Below are positions 17,473 to 25,708 of a stretch of 64,000 bases of DNA, one piece after another. Position numbers and translations under genes: made by a program. Every line of letters begins with the position of its first letter. The first letter of the stretch is position 1. The notes below the pieces were generated by a model that was not told the DNA's origin, did not search any database, and saw nothing but the letters and a program-made list of their open reading frames with translations. The stretch is from Parvibaculum sp036499025 (GTDB lineage Bacteria > Pseudomonadota > Alphaproteobacteria > Parvibaculales > Parvibaculaceae): positions 1-64,000 of the forward strand of contig DASYEM010000013.1 in assembly GCA_036499025.1 (NCBI GenBank), written 5' to 3'.

Positions 17473-19062
17473 ATGACCGGTAAGATCGGCGTTCGACCTC
17501 TTGTCCTCGTGCTTCTGGACGGTTGGGGCATAAGCGCGGAACGCGAAGCAAACGCACTCGCACAAGCTCGCACGCCGGTCTATGACCGTATCGCGGGCTC
17601 CTATGCGCATACGGTTTTAACCGCCTCGGGCGAAGCCGTCGGCCTCGCAGCCGGCAAGCCCGGCAACGTCCAGGCCGGCTACATGACGCTCGGCGCGGGC
17701 CGTCCCGTCGAACAGGATATCCTGCGCGTCAACCGCGCCGTTCAAGATGACGGCGCGCATGGTCTCGCCTCCAATCCCGTTCTGCAGAAACTCATTCAAC
17801 GCGTGCGGCCTCTGGGCGGCGCGGTGCATCTGATCGGCATGGTGTCGCCGGGCGGCGTCGCCGGAAACCAGCATCATCTGGCCGTGCTCGCCGCGATGTT
17901 GAGCCACGAAGGCTTGCAGGTCTGGATTCACGGCGTCATGGACGGCATCGATGCGCGCCCGCAAGGTGGCATCGCCTGCCTCGCCGAATTGATGGACGAC
18001 ATTGCCGGCGCCGAACATGCAGGCATCGGCAGCCTGATGGGCCGCGCCTACGCCTTCGACGAAACCGGCGATCCGTCTCTCGTCAAGGCCGCATGGAAAG
18101 CGCTGGCCGAAGCCGATGCTCCGCGTGCGGAATACCCTGCCGCCCATCTTGACAAATGTTACGCCAAGGGCGTTAACGACGACCGCATCCCGCCGGTCCT
18201 CAGCCAGAATTATCGCGGCATCCGTCGCGACGATGCAATCTTTCTCGTCAATCTGCGCCCCGATATCGGCGTGACGCTGATGCAGGAATTGATGGAATCG
18301 GAAATGGGTTCGATGCTGTCGAGCACCGTTTCGCTGACCGAACTCGAAGGCGACGGCCTCGACTGGGTCGAGCCGCTTTTCGCCCGCCAGCCCGTGCCGC
18401 TTACCTTAAGCGAGACGCTGTCGCGCGCCGGCCGCACCCAGCTTCTGCTGACCGAAACCGTGGTCGAGAAAAACCTCTCGCTCTTCCTGCGCGGCGGCGT
18501 CAACCGCATCTATGAAGGCGAAACCCTGGCGCTGGCCGAAACCCCGCCGCTCGCGAAAATGGAAAAACGTCCCGAACTCGCCGCCGCCGATCTCACCATC
18601 GAAGCCCTGAACGCGATCAAGAACGCCGACCGCGACCTCCTCGTCGTCAACTTCGCCAACGTCGCGCTTCTCGGCCGCACCGGCAATATGCGCGCCACCA
18701 TCGAGGCCGCCGAAGCCATCGACAAATATCTCGGCAAAATCGCCGCTCAAGTCGAAAAGCGCGGCGGCATGCTCGCCATCACCAGCGCCTTCGGCAGGGG
18801 CGAGATGATGAACGATCCCGACAGCGGCGAAAGCTGGCGCGGGCCGACGCGCTCCAATATGCCTTTCACCTTGATGGGACCTGGCCTTAACATGGGCGGG
18901 ACGGCGCTGCGTTTCGGCACGCTGGCCGATGTCGCGCCGACCATCCTCGATCTGATGGGCGTGCCCGTTCCCGAAGCGATGACCGGCCACACGCTGATCG
19001 TCGATCCCGAGCGGTCCATGCCCGAGCCGCATCCCGAACGGACGACCAGTGTTCCGGCCTAA
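17473..19062 (+). CDS. GpmI-family protein with destroyed active site (pseudoenzyme)
   Basis: A 529-residue protein that aligns along its length with cofactor-independent phosphoglycerate mutase (LVLLDGWGISAEREANALAQ, LTASGEAVGL, LGAGRPVEQDILRVN, LADVAPTILDLMGVPVPEAM). The catalytic residues are gone. The Ser of GNSEVGH is Val66 (GNVQAGY). The His of GGVHSH is Ala130. DGRD is DGID. NFRPDRA is NLRPDIG. The metal ligands of NPDMVGHTG and TADHGN are lost (NVALLGRTG, about 393; TSAFGRG, about 436). Only Asp16 remains. The frame is intact and flanking genes are in normal order, so it is under selection for some non-catalytic role. The start at 17473 matches family N-termini; ATG 17440 is an alternative. 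It overlaps envC by 14 bp, which suggests coupled expression. Confidence 0.85.
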   Translation: MTGKIGVRPLVLVLLDGWGISAEREANALAQARTPVYDRIAGSYAHTVLTASGEAVGLAAGKPGNVQAGYMTLGAGRPVEQDILRVNRAVQDDGAHGLASNPVLQKLIQRVRPLGGAVHLIGMVSPGGVAGNQHHLAVLAAMLSHEGLQVWIHGVMDGIDARPQGGIACLAELMDDIAGAEHAGIGSLMGRAYAFDETGDPSLVKAAWKALAEADAPRAEYPAAHLDKCYAKGVNDDRIPPVLSQNYRGIRRDDAIFLVNLRPDIGVTLMQELMESEMGSMLSSTVSLTELEGDGLDWVEPLFARQPVPLTLSETLSRAGRTQLLLTETVVEKNLSLFLRGGVNRIYEGETLALAETPPLAKMEKRPELAAADLTIEALNAIKNADRDLLVVNFANVALLGRTGNMRATIEAAEAIDKYLGKIAAQVEKRGGMLAITSAFGRGEMMNDPDSGESWRGPTRSNMPFTLMGPGLNMGGTALRFGTLADVAPTILDLMGVPVPEAMTGHTLIVDPERSMPEPHPERTTSVPA

Positions 19063-20362
19063 ACCATTCGCCATCGCCATCTCGCTTGCCGCGCTCGCCA
19101 TCTGTTCTCTGGCGCAGGCCGAAACCGCCGATCCCTCGAAACTCGAAAGCTTGAAACAGGAACTCGGCACCAGCGTCGAGCGCAAGAAGGCGCTGGAGGC
19201 GCAATCCGAAGCCGCAGGCAAGGACGCTGAACTCGTCCGCAGCAAGCTGATCGTGACGGCGGCAAGCGTGCAGGCCCGCGAAGCCGAGGTTTCGGCCTCC
19301 GAAACCCGCCTCGACGAATTGAAAACCGCCGAAACCGATCTCTTGGCCCAGCTCGAAAAGCGCCGGGCGAAAATCGCCGAGCTTCTGGTCGCCCTGACCC
19401 GCCTCGACCGCAATCCGCCCCCGGCTCTGGCCGTCAAACCCGACGATGCGCTCGGAGCGATCCGTGGCGCGATCCTTCTGGGCGACGCCGTGCCTGCGCT
19501 GCGCGCCGAAGCCGCCGATCTGAAAGACCGCCTCGAACAGCTTTCGCGCCTGCGCGAAAGCATTTTGGCCGAACGCACGACCTTGGCTCAAGCCACCGCC
19601 TCACTGGAACGTGATCGCTCAAGCCTCGAAAAACTGCTGGCCAACAAGCTCGCCCGCCAGCGGCGCCTCGCCGCCGCCGCCGAAACCGAGGAAGCCCGCG
19701 CCACCCGCCTCTCGCGCGAAGCGACCGACCTCACAGACCTCATCGGCCGCCTCGAAAGCGAAGCCGCCGCCCGCCTGCCCCAGAGCCGCCCGGCGCCGGC
19801 GCGTCCCGAGCCTGTCCGGCAGCAGGCCGGGAAGACTGACTCATCGCCCAAAACCACCGAAATGGCCCTGCTGACGCCGCCCGAGAGCATGCCGGCCCTG
19901 CCTTCGTCACGCCTTTTTTCGCAGGCAAAAGGGCTAATTCGTTTACCCGCGACCGGCATTCTGGTGCGCGGCTTCGGCCAGCCCAACGGGGCTGGCGGAT
20001 TGACGGAAGGCATGACCATCGCAACACGCCCCGGCGCCCAGGTGATCGCGCCTTTCGACGGTAAAATCGTCTTTGCAGGCCCGTTCCGCCGCTATGGGCA
20101 ACTCTTGATCATCTCAGTCGGCGAAGGCTACCATGTGCTTCTGGCGGGCATGACAAGGATTAACGGATCGGTGGGTCAAAGCATTCTTGCCGGAGAACCC
20201 GTCGGCACCATGGATCAACCTTCCCCCGACGAAAACGCGCCGACCGACCGGAAGAGCGCGACAGGCGCAAGGCCCTCCCTTTATATTGAATTCCGAAAAG
20301 ACAGCGACCCGATCGACCCTCGACCGTGGCTGATGATGAGTGACAAGAAGGCTCGTGGATAA
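19049..20362 (+). CDS. envC: EnvC-family murein hydrolase activator (degenerate M23/LytM)
   Basis: A 437-residue periplasmic protein: signal peptide (cleavage near AQA), a long coiled coil (about 25-270, rich in E/K/R/A/L heptads) and a C-terminal LytM domain (about 315-430; GFGQPNGAGGLTEGMTIATR, KIVFAGPFRRYGQLLIISV). The zinc ligands of active M23 peptidases (HxxxD and HxH) are missing, as in EnvC, which activates amidases rather than cutting peptidoglycan. GTG start at 19049, overlapping the gpmI-like gene. The stop touches the ctpA ATG with no gap. envC-ctpA-deacetylase is a conserved alphaproteobacterial envelope cluster. Confidence 0.9.
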   Translation: MFRPKPFAIAISLAALAICSLAQAETADPSKLESLKQELGTSVERKKALEAQSEAAGKDAELVRSKLIVTAASVQAREAEVSASETRLDELKTAETDLLAQLEKRRAKIAELLVALTRLDRNPPPALAVKPDDALGAIRGAILLGDAVPALRAEAADLKDRLEQLSRLRESILAERTTLAQATASLERDRSSLEKLLANKLARQRRLAAAAETEEARATRLSREATDLTDLIGRLESEAAARLPQSRPAPARPEPVRQQAGKTDSSPKTTEMALLTPPESMPALPSSRLFSQAKGLIRLPATGILVRGFGQPNGAGGLTEGMTIATRPGAQVIAPFDGKIVFAGPFRRYGQLLIISVGEGYHVLLAGMTRINGSVGQSILAGEPVGTMDQPSPDENAPTDRKSATGARPSLYIEFRKDSDPIDPRPWLMMSDKKARG

Positions 20363-21688
20363 ATGAACAAGTCAGTGCTTGCCGGCTTTGCAGTCGGAAC
20401 CGTGGTTTCGGCGCTTGCGGTCTTTGCGTTTCAGCCCGGCGGCTTCGAGGGGTCGGCCCATGCCGCAGACAGCGACACCTATAAGCAGCTCAACCTTTTC
20501 GGCGACGTCTTCGAGCGCGTCCGCGCCGATTATGTCGAACCGACGGATGACAGCAAGCTGGTCGAGAATGCCATCAACGGCATGCTGACCTCGCTCGATC
20601 CGCATTCGAGCTACATGAACCCGAAGAATTTCCGCGACATGCAGGTACAGACGCGCGGCGAGTTCGGCGGCCTCGGCATCGAGGTCACGATGGAAAACGG
20701 CGTCGTCAAGGTCGTCACCCCCATCGACGACACGCCAGCAAGCCGCGCCGGCATGCGTCCCAGCGACTACATCACCCATATCGACGCCAAGCCGATCCTC
20801 GGCCTGACGCTCAGCGATGCCGTCGACAAGATGCGTGGGCCGGTCAACACCTCGGTCACGTTGACCGTCGTCCGCAAGGGCGTCGATGAACCCTTCGACG
20901 TCAAACTCACGCGCGACATCATCACCATCAAGTCGGTGAAATATCACCGCGAAGGCGACATCGGCTATATCCGCATCACCTCCTTCAATGAGCAGACGGG
21001 CCAGCTTCTCGACGAAGCAATCCACACACTGCAAAAACAGGTCGGCGCGGGCAAACTCAAGGGCTACATTCTCGATCTGCGTAACAATCCCGGCGGCCTG
21101 CTCGATCAGGCGATCGCGGTCAGCGGCGACTTCATCGACGAAGGCGAAATCGTCTCGACGCGTGGCCGTCATCCTGAGGATACGCAGCGCTACAACGCCC
21201 GTGGCGGCGACATCACCAGCGGCAAGCCGGTGATCGTTATGGTCAATGGCGGCTCGGCCTCGGCGTCGGAAATCGTTGCCGGCGCGCTGCAAGATCATCG
21301 CCGCGCGACGATTCTCGGCACGCGCTCCTTCGGCAAGGGTTCGGTTCAGACGATCATCCCGCTCGGTTCCGACGGCGCGCTGCGCTTGACCACGGCGCGC
21401 TATTACACGCCGTCAGGCCATTCGATCCAGGCCAAGGGCATCGAGCCCGACATCCAGGTCGAGCAGAACCCAGATCCGAAAACCAAAAAGCGTCTTCTCA
21501 TCACCGGCGAAGCCGAACTGCCGGGCCACCTGGCTGCCGAACAGGGCGCCAAGGAAATCGCGGGCTCCGACAGCTTCGTCCCCACGGACAAGAAGGATGA
21601 CAAGCAGCTTCTCTACGCGATCGACCTGTTGAACGGCGTTCGCAAGGATGCGGCGTTCAAGAGCGCGGCCGCGACAAGCGCCAACTGA
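20363..21688 (+). CDS. ctpA: Carboxy-terminal processing protease, S41 family
   Basis: A periplasmic serine protease of 441 residues. It has an N-terminal signal/anchor, a PDZ domain (about 85-165; PIDDTPASRAGMRPSDYITH) and a tail-specific protease core with GYIRITSFNEQT, LRNNPGGLLDQAI, the catalytic Ser in GGSASASEIVAGAL and the catalytic Lys in FGKGSVQT. It starts immediately after the envC stop (TAA-ATG). In related bacteria CtpA trims envelope and division proteins, and the pairing with EnvC points to peptidoglycan remodelling. Confidence 0.95.
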   Translation: MNKSVLAGFAVGTVVSALAVFAFQPGGFEGSAHAADSDTYKQLNLFGDVFERVRADYVEPTDDSKLVENAINGMLTSLDPHSSYMNPKNFRDMQVQTRGEFGGLGIEVTMENGVVKVVTPIDDTPASRAGMRPSDYITHIDAKPILGLTLSDAVDKMRGPVNTSVTLTVVRKGVDEPFDVKLTRDIITIKSVKYHREGDIGYIRITSFNEQTGQLLDEAIHTLQKQVGAGKLKGYILDLRNNPGGLLDQAIAVSGDFIDEGEIVSTRGRHPEDTQRYNARGGDITSGKPVIVMVNGGSASASEIVAGALQDHRRATILGTRSFGKGSVQTIIPLGSDGALRLTTARYYTPSGHSIQAKGIEPDIQVEQNPDPKTKKRLLITGEAELPGHLAAEQGAKEIAGSDSFVPTDKKDDKQLLYAIDLLNGVRKDAAFKSAAATSAN

Positions 21689-21741
21689 GACCCGCATGCG
21701 CCACGTGACCGCGAATGGGGGCCGCTCGAGATGACGGGGCT

Positions 21742-23004
21742 ATGCCGGGTAAGGCACTGAACGAGATGGGTCAGAGGAAGCGGCGGCCGAGCGTCCTGGC
21801 GCTCGCCGCGCTTCTGATCGCCTGTCTTTATGGCGGCGTCGTCGCCTGGCTTTTCCTCGCCGACAGCCACACCGCCGGCGTTCCCGTCGTCTCGCTTTCG
21901 TTGCCGCCGGAGGCTGCGGCGCCCGCGCCCGAGAGGGCCGCCGCCGACAAGCTCCTGCGCAGCGGCAATGAAAATGAACATGTCGCCGCGACGCCGCCCG
22001 CGCCCGCGCCCGCGAAAATTCCCGCAGAGGAAGACGCCGGCGCAACCGACAAGCTCAGCCCCGACGAGCAGGCGCTTCTCGACGCCGCCCGCAATGTCGG
22101 CGTCCATGACAATAGCGATGATGCAAGCAGCGGCGGCGATGTGAAGATCGTCGGCGCCGAAACCGTTTCGGGCGGCGACGATATCGTGCCCGCCCTCGCC
22201 GTCGCGCTAAAGCCGGTGCCCGATCCTGCTCTCGTCGCCCAAGGCCGTCAGGGCCCGCTGCCCATCATCGCCAAGGATGGCCGCAAGCCCTGGAAGGTTT
22301 ATGCGCGCCCGCTGCCCAAGGGCCTCGCTGCCGGTCCGCGCGTCGCGCTTATCGTCTCCGGCCTTGGCATCAGCGACAGCGCCACGGCCCATGCCATCGA
22401 AACCCTGCCACCGGAAGTGACGCTGTCCTTCGCGCCTTACGGCTCCGGTCTTCAGGGCTGGATCGCCAAGGCGCGCGACGCGGGCCATGAAGTTCTCCTC
22501 GAATTGCCGATGGAGCCCTTTGGCTATCCGCAGAACGATCCTGGCCCCTACACGTTGCTGACGAGCTTGCAGCCCGCCGAAAACATCTCGCGCCTCGAAT
22601 GGCTGCTGAGCCGTTTCGCTGGCTATGTAGGCGTGATGAATTATCAGGGCGCCCGCTTTACGAGTTCGACCGCGTCGCTTTCGCCGGTCCTCACCGCCCT
22701 GAAGACGCGCGGATTGATGTATGTCGATAATGGCGCTTCGCAGCGCAGCCTTGCGCCGAAACTCGGCACAGATCTTGGCCTGCCCGTCGCACTCGGGAGC
22801 CGCACCATCGACCCGGTGCAGAACCCCGACATCATCGACCAGTCATTGACCGCGCTTGAAGCCTCGGCGAAACAATCGGGCTCGGCGCTCGGCGTTGCCT
22901 CCGGTTTCCCCGTGACCGTCGATGAAGTGTCACGCTGGGCGGCCACACTGAAAAGCAAAGGCATTGCACTGGTGCCCGCTTCCGCGACCGCGGCAGCGAA
23001 CTGA
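21742..23004 (+). CDS. Divergent polysaccharide deacetylase family protein
   Basis: About 420 residues: a short basic N-terminus, one transmembrane anchor (about 20-45), a Pro/Ala-rich linker and a C-terminal Polysacc_deac_2 (DUF610) domain starting GPRVALIVSGLGISDSATAH, with ELPMEPFGYPQNDPGPYTL, YVGVMNYQGARFTS and LGVASGFPVTVDEVSRW. The fold is that of NodB-like deacetylases, but the activity of this divergent group is not established. ATGs at 21715, 21742 and 21766 all read in frame and none has a strong ribosome site; I favour 21742. It follows envC and ctpA, as usual, and precedes rppH. Confidence 0.85.
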   Translation: MPGKALNEMGQRKRRPSVLALAALLIACLYGGVVAWLFLADSHTAGVPVVSLSLPPEAAAPAPERAAADKLLRSGNENEHVAATPPAPAPAKIPAEEDAGATDKLSPDEQALLDAARNVGVHDNSDDASSGGDVKIVGAETVSGGDDIVPALAVALKPVPDPALVAQGRQGPLPIIAKDGRKPWKVYARPLPKGLAAGPRVALIVSGLGISDSATAHAIETLPPEVTLSFAPYGSGLQGWIAKARDAGHEVLLELPMEPFGYPQNDPGPYTLLTSLQPAENISRLEWLLSRFAGYVGVMNYQGARFTSSTASLSPVLTALKTRGLMYVDNGASQRSLAPKLGTDLGLPVALGSRTIDPVQNPDIIDQSLTALEASAKQSGSALGVASGFPVTVDEVSRWAATLKSKGIALVPASATAAAN

Positions 23005-23017
23005 ACGGATATATCCG

Positions 23018-23542
23018 ATGGCTAAGAAAGACAAAGGCAAGCCGGTCGATCCGGCCTCCCTTCCCTATCGCCCTTGCGTCGGCATCGCGCTGATCAACAA
23101 GGATGGCTTCGTCTTTATCGGCAATCGCATCCAGTCGGTCGATATCGGGCCCCTCACCTGGCAGATGCCGCAAGGCGGCATCGACAAGGGCGAAGAGCCC
23201 CGCATGGCGGCTCTTCGTGAGCTGAAGGAAGAAACCGGCGTCAGCGCTCACAAAGTCGAGATCGTGGGCGAGATCGACGATTGGCTGACCTACGATCTGC
23301 CCGTCGATCTCGTTGGCCTGGCCCTCAAAGGCAAATATCGCGGCCAGAAACAGCGTTGGTTCGCGATGCGCTTTCTCAGCGATAACAGCGATATAGACAT
23401 CGCCGCCGATGCGCACCAGGAATTCAGCGAGTGGAAATGGGTGCCGCTGGGCGATCTGCCCGGTCTGATCGTCCCTTTCAAGCGTAGCATTTACGAGCGC
23501 GTCGTTGCGGAATTCGCGCCGCTCGCGCGACCGCTTTGCTAG
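23018..23542 (+). CDS. rppH: RNA pyrophosphohydrolase (Nudix)
   Basis: Removes pyrophosphate from 5'-triphosphorylated mRNA to start decay. It is 174 residues with YRPCVGIALINKDGFVFIGN and a perfect Nudix box from GGIDKGEEP to RELKEETGV (GX5EX7REUXEEXGU). TWQMPQGGID precedes it, as in RppH/NudH. I chose ATG 23018, giving MAKKDKGKPVDP; the longer frame from 22964 overlaps the preceding gene and is not expected. It ends the envelope cluster. Confidence 0.93.
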   Translation: MAKKDKGKPVDPASLPYRPCVGIALINKDGFVFIGNRIQSVDIGPLTWQMPQGGIDKGEEPRMAALRELKEETGVSAHKVEIVGEIDDWLTYDLPVDLVGLALKGKYRGQKQRWFAMRFLSDNSDIDIAADAHQEFSEWKWVPLGDLPGLIVPFKRSIYERVVAEFAPLARPLC

Positions 23543-23572
23543 CGTCCGCTGGCGGCATCTGGGTAGACTCGA

Positions 23573-23667
23573 TTCTACTTACGAACCTCAAATCTCGGCC
23601 ATTGGGCTTCGCTCGATATCGCTCTGAAATTTTGGGCATTGCTCTACGGCAATGCGGGAGTAGACTC
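23573..23667 (+). promoter_or_regulatory. Upstream region of the response regulator with GANTC cluster and inverted repeats
   Basis: The gap before the regulator holds GTAGACTC twice (23573-23580 and 23660-23667), GTAGA/TCTAC inverted arms (23573-23588), and the exact hairpin GCATTGC-TCTACG-GCAATGC (23636-23655). It also has three GANTC sites (23576, 23581, 23663), the CcrM methylation sequence of alphaproteobacteria. I infer an operator region, perhaps cell-cycle linked. No clear sigma70 boxes were found. Confidence 0.4.
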
Positions 23668-23695
23668 AGAGCGTGGGCAGCATATTTGTATTTCT

Positions 23696-24355
23696 ATGAA
23701 CATCCTTCTGGCTGATGACCATCCGTTGTTTACGGACGCAATCGAGCGCCAACTTGCCGCCGCCTATCCAGACGTCGAAATTCACGCGGTCGAGACGCTG
23801 ACGGCAGCGGCAGCTATCCTCAATCATATAAAGAACATCGACCTCGCCGTGCTCGATTGGGACATGCCGGGCATGCAGGGTCCGGCCTCCATTGAAGCTC
23901 TGCGCGCATCTTATCCCGACCTGAAGATCGTCATTCTGTCGGGCCGCATCGACGACGCAACCGTGCATGACGTTCTGTCCCTCGGCGTCAAAGGCTTCAT
24001 TCCGAAATCGTCGAGCGGCAATGCCATCGTCTCTGCCCTCTCCGTGATCCTCAACGGTGGCACCTATCTGCCGGTCGAAACCGCTTTGTCGCGCGGGCGC
24101 GGCTTTGCACCGCCGCCGCCCAAAGCGGCTAGCGGCCCTTCCAGGAGCCTCACCGAACGCGAAATCGAAATCTTGAAGCTGCTGGCCAGCGGTTGCTCCA
24201 ATAAGGAAATCGCGCGTCAGCTCAGCGTTCAGGAAATCACCGTCAAGATGCATGCGAGTCGCATCTTCGCGAAACTTCGCGTGCGCAATCGCGTGCAGGC
24301 CGTCTCGCATGCGCTGAAGGCGGGCTTGCTCACCGAAGAGCATCCGTCACGCTAA
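23696..24355 (+). CDS. NarL/FixJ-type response regulator
   Basis: A 219-residue transcription factor. The receiver domain (1-120) has acidic pocket D7-D8, phosphoacceptor D54 (AVLDWDMPGM) and the conserved Lys in KGFIPKSSS. A LuxR-type helix-turn-helix lies at about 150-212 (SLTEREIEILKLLASGCSNK, EITVKMHASRIFAKL). ATG 23696 is the only start giving the normal N-terminus MNILLADDHPLF. It is convergent with the histidine kinase at 24368, 12 bp between stops, so the two likely form a pair. Target genes are unknown. Confidence 0.9.
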   Translation: MNILLADDHPLFTDAIERQLAAAYPDVEIHAVETLTAAAAILNHIKNIDLAVLDWDMPGMQGPASIEALRASYPDLKIVILSGRIDDATVHDVLSLGVKGFIPKSSSGNAIVSALSVILNGGTYLPVETALSRGRGFAPPPPKAASGPSRSLTEREIEILKLLASGCSNKEIARQLSVQEITVKMHASRIFAKLRVRNRVQAVSHALKAGLLTEEHPSR

Positions 24356-24367
24356 CGCCGCAATCTC

Positions 24368-25540
24368 TCAGATATTCGGAATGAGATAATTGACGATGTC
24401 GGCGGGTTCGGCATCCGGTCCCAGCGAAATCGCCGCCATCTCGCCAAGCATCGTCGCGACATTGGGATGCGCGGGGAAAGTCGCGCCGACAAGGATCAGC
24501 AGATCGACATTCAGGCGCTGCGTCAGCACATCGCGCAGCCGTTGCAGATCTTCGATCGGCAGCGCCGCGCGCGAGGCGCGCAGGATCACGACATGCCGTG
24601 TCGGCGAAGCGCGCTCCAGCGTCTCGGCGGCAGCTTGGGCCGAAACGACGCAGATCGCCGCCCGGTCTAGAGCTCCGAACAATATCGCCGCCGCATTGCC
24701 CCACTGCATCAGCGGATCGACGATGACAATCCGCGCATCCTCCGGCAACTCGATGTTCCGCACGGCGCTCGCCGTCTCGACCATCGGCAGAAATGCCGAG
24801 AAGCGGGTCTCCTTGGTGCGCGCGACTTCCATCGCGCCTTGCCGCCGTTCGACAATGGCGATGGCGAAATTGAGCCCCAGCCCGAGCGCCGTCGGGCGGC
24901 GCGCATGAGAAACGAAGGGCTGAAAGAGGCGCGGCGTCTGGTCTTCGGGGAAACCGCCACCGCTATCCGTGACGCTCAGCGCCAGATATCGCCCTTCCGC
25001 CAGCATGCCGCGCCGGTAGATGTGATCTTTCTCCGCCGCGATCTTTGCCGCAGACGTCTCGTCGAGAGAAACGCGAATCCGGCCGGATGCGTCACCGATG
25101 GCGTCGATGGCGTTGCGCAGCAGGATGAAAAGCACGGCCGAGAACTCGGCCCGCGACACACCCAGCGCCCCGTCCCCGACCGAATGCGTCAGCTCGAAAG
25201 CGATGCGCGGCCGCACGAGGCTCGATGCGAGTACGCGGGCGCTCGCCAACGCTTCATCGAGATCGAGATGCCGCAGATCGAGGCTCGAAATATGCGGCAG
25301 CAGAGGTTGATTGATGACGACCTGCAAGAGACGCCCGGCAGCGGAAATCTTCGCCGCGATTGCTTCCACCTGTCTAAAATCGTCGGCGACGGTGGGCAGC
25401 ATTTCCGAAAGGCCGATCACCGCGCCGATATAGTTATTCGCGTCATGCGCAAGCCGTTCGGAAAAGGAGACGACGGCGTTGAGCGCGGCCTCGCTGTCCG
25501 AATTTTTATCCGTATCAGGATTATTTGTCTCTGTAGACAT
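24368..25540 (-). CDS. Histidine kinase-like protein with C-terminal pseudo-receiver
   Basis: 390 residues, no transmembrane segment or signal peptide, so cytoplasmic. The H-box ERLAHDANNYIGAVIGLSEM carries His32. The ATPase domain (about 95-255) has the N box LLRNAIDAIG, G1 TDSGGGF and G2 LGLGLNFAIA. The last 130 residues look like a receiver fold (DARIVIVDPLM, HVVILRASRA, LLILVGATF), but the position of the phospho-Asp is not acidic. No PAS or other sensor domain is visible, so the signal may come through a partner protein. It faces the response regulator at 23696 tail to tail; pairing is inferred from position. Confidence 0.82.
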   Translation of the reverse strand: MSTETNNPDTDKNSDSEAALNAVVSFSERLAHDANNYIGAVIGLSEMLPTVADDFRQVEAIAAKISAAGRLLQVVINQPLLPHISSLDLRHLDLDEALASARVLASSLVRPRIAFELTHSVGDGALGVSRAEFSAVLFILLRNAIDAIGDASGRIRVSLDETSAAKIAAEKDHIYRRGMLAEGRYLALSVTDSGGGFPEDQTPRLFQPFVSHARRPTALGLGLNFAIAIVERRQGAMEVARTKETRFSAFLPMVETASAVRNIELPEDARIVIVDPLMQWGNAAAILFGALDRAAICVVSAQAAAETLERASPTRHVVILRASRAALPIEDLQRLRDVLTQRLNVDLLILVGATFPAHPNVATMLGEMAAISLGPDAEPADIVNYLIPNI

Positions 25541-25708
25541 GCACCGCCCGCTGGATCAACCCGTCTCTCTCGATGAGAGTCATAATAGACGAGATTCCAC
25601 AGGCAGTCGGCAGCCCTTTTTGTTTGAGGGATTATTTGCACAGTTCTGGCACAGAGCCGGCCCGGCAAGCGAATATGGTCGGCTGATCGCCCGGCTTGCC
25701 GCGATGCG

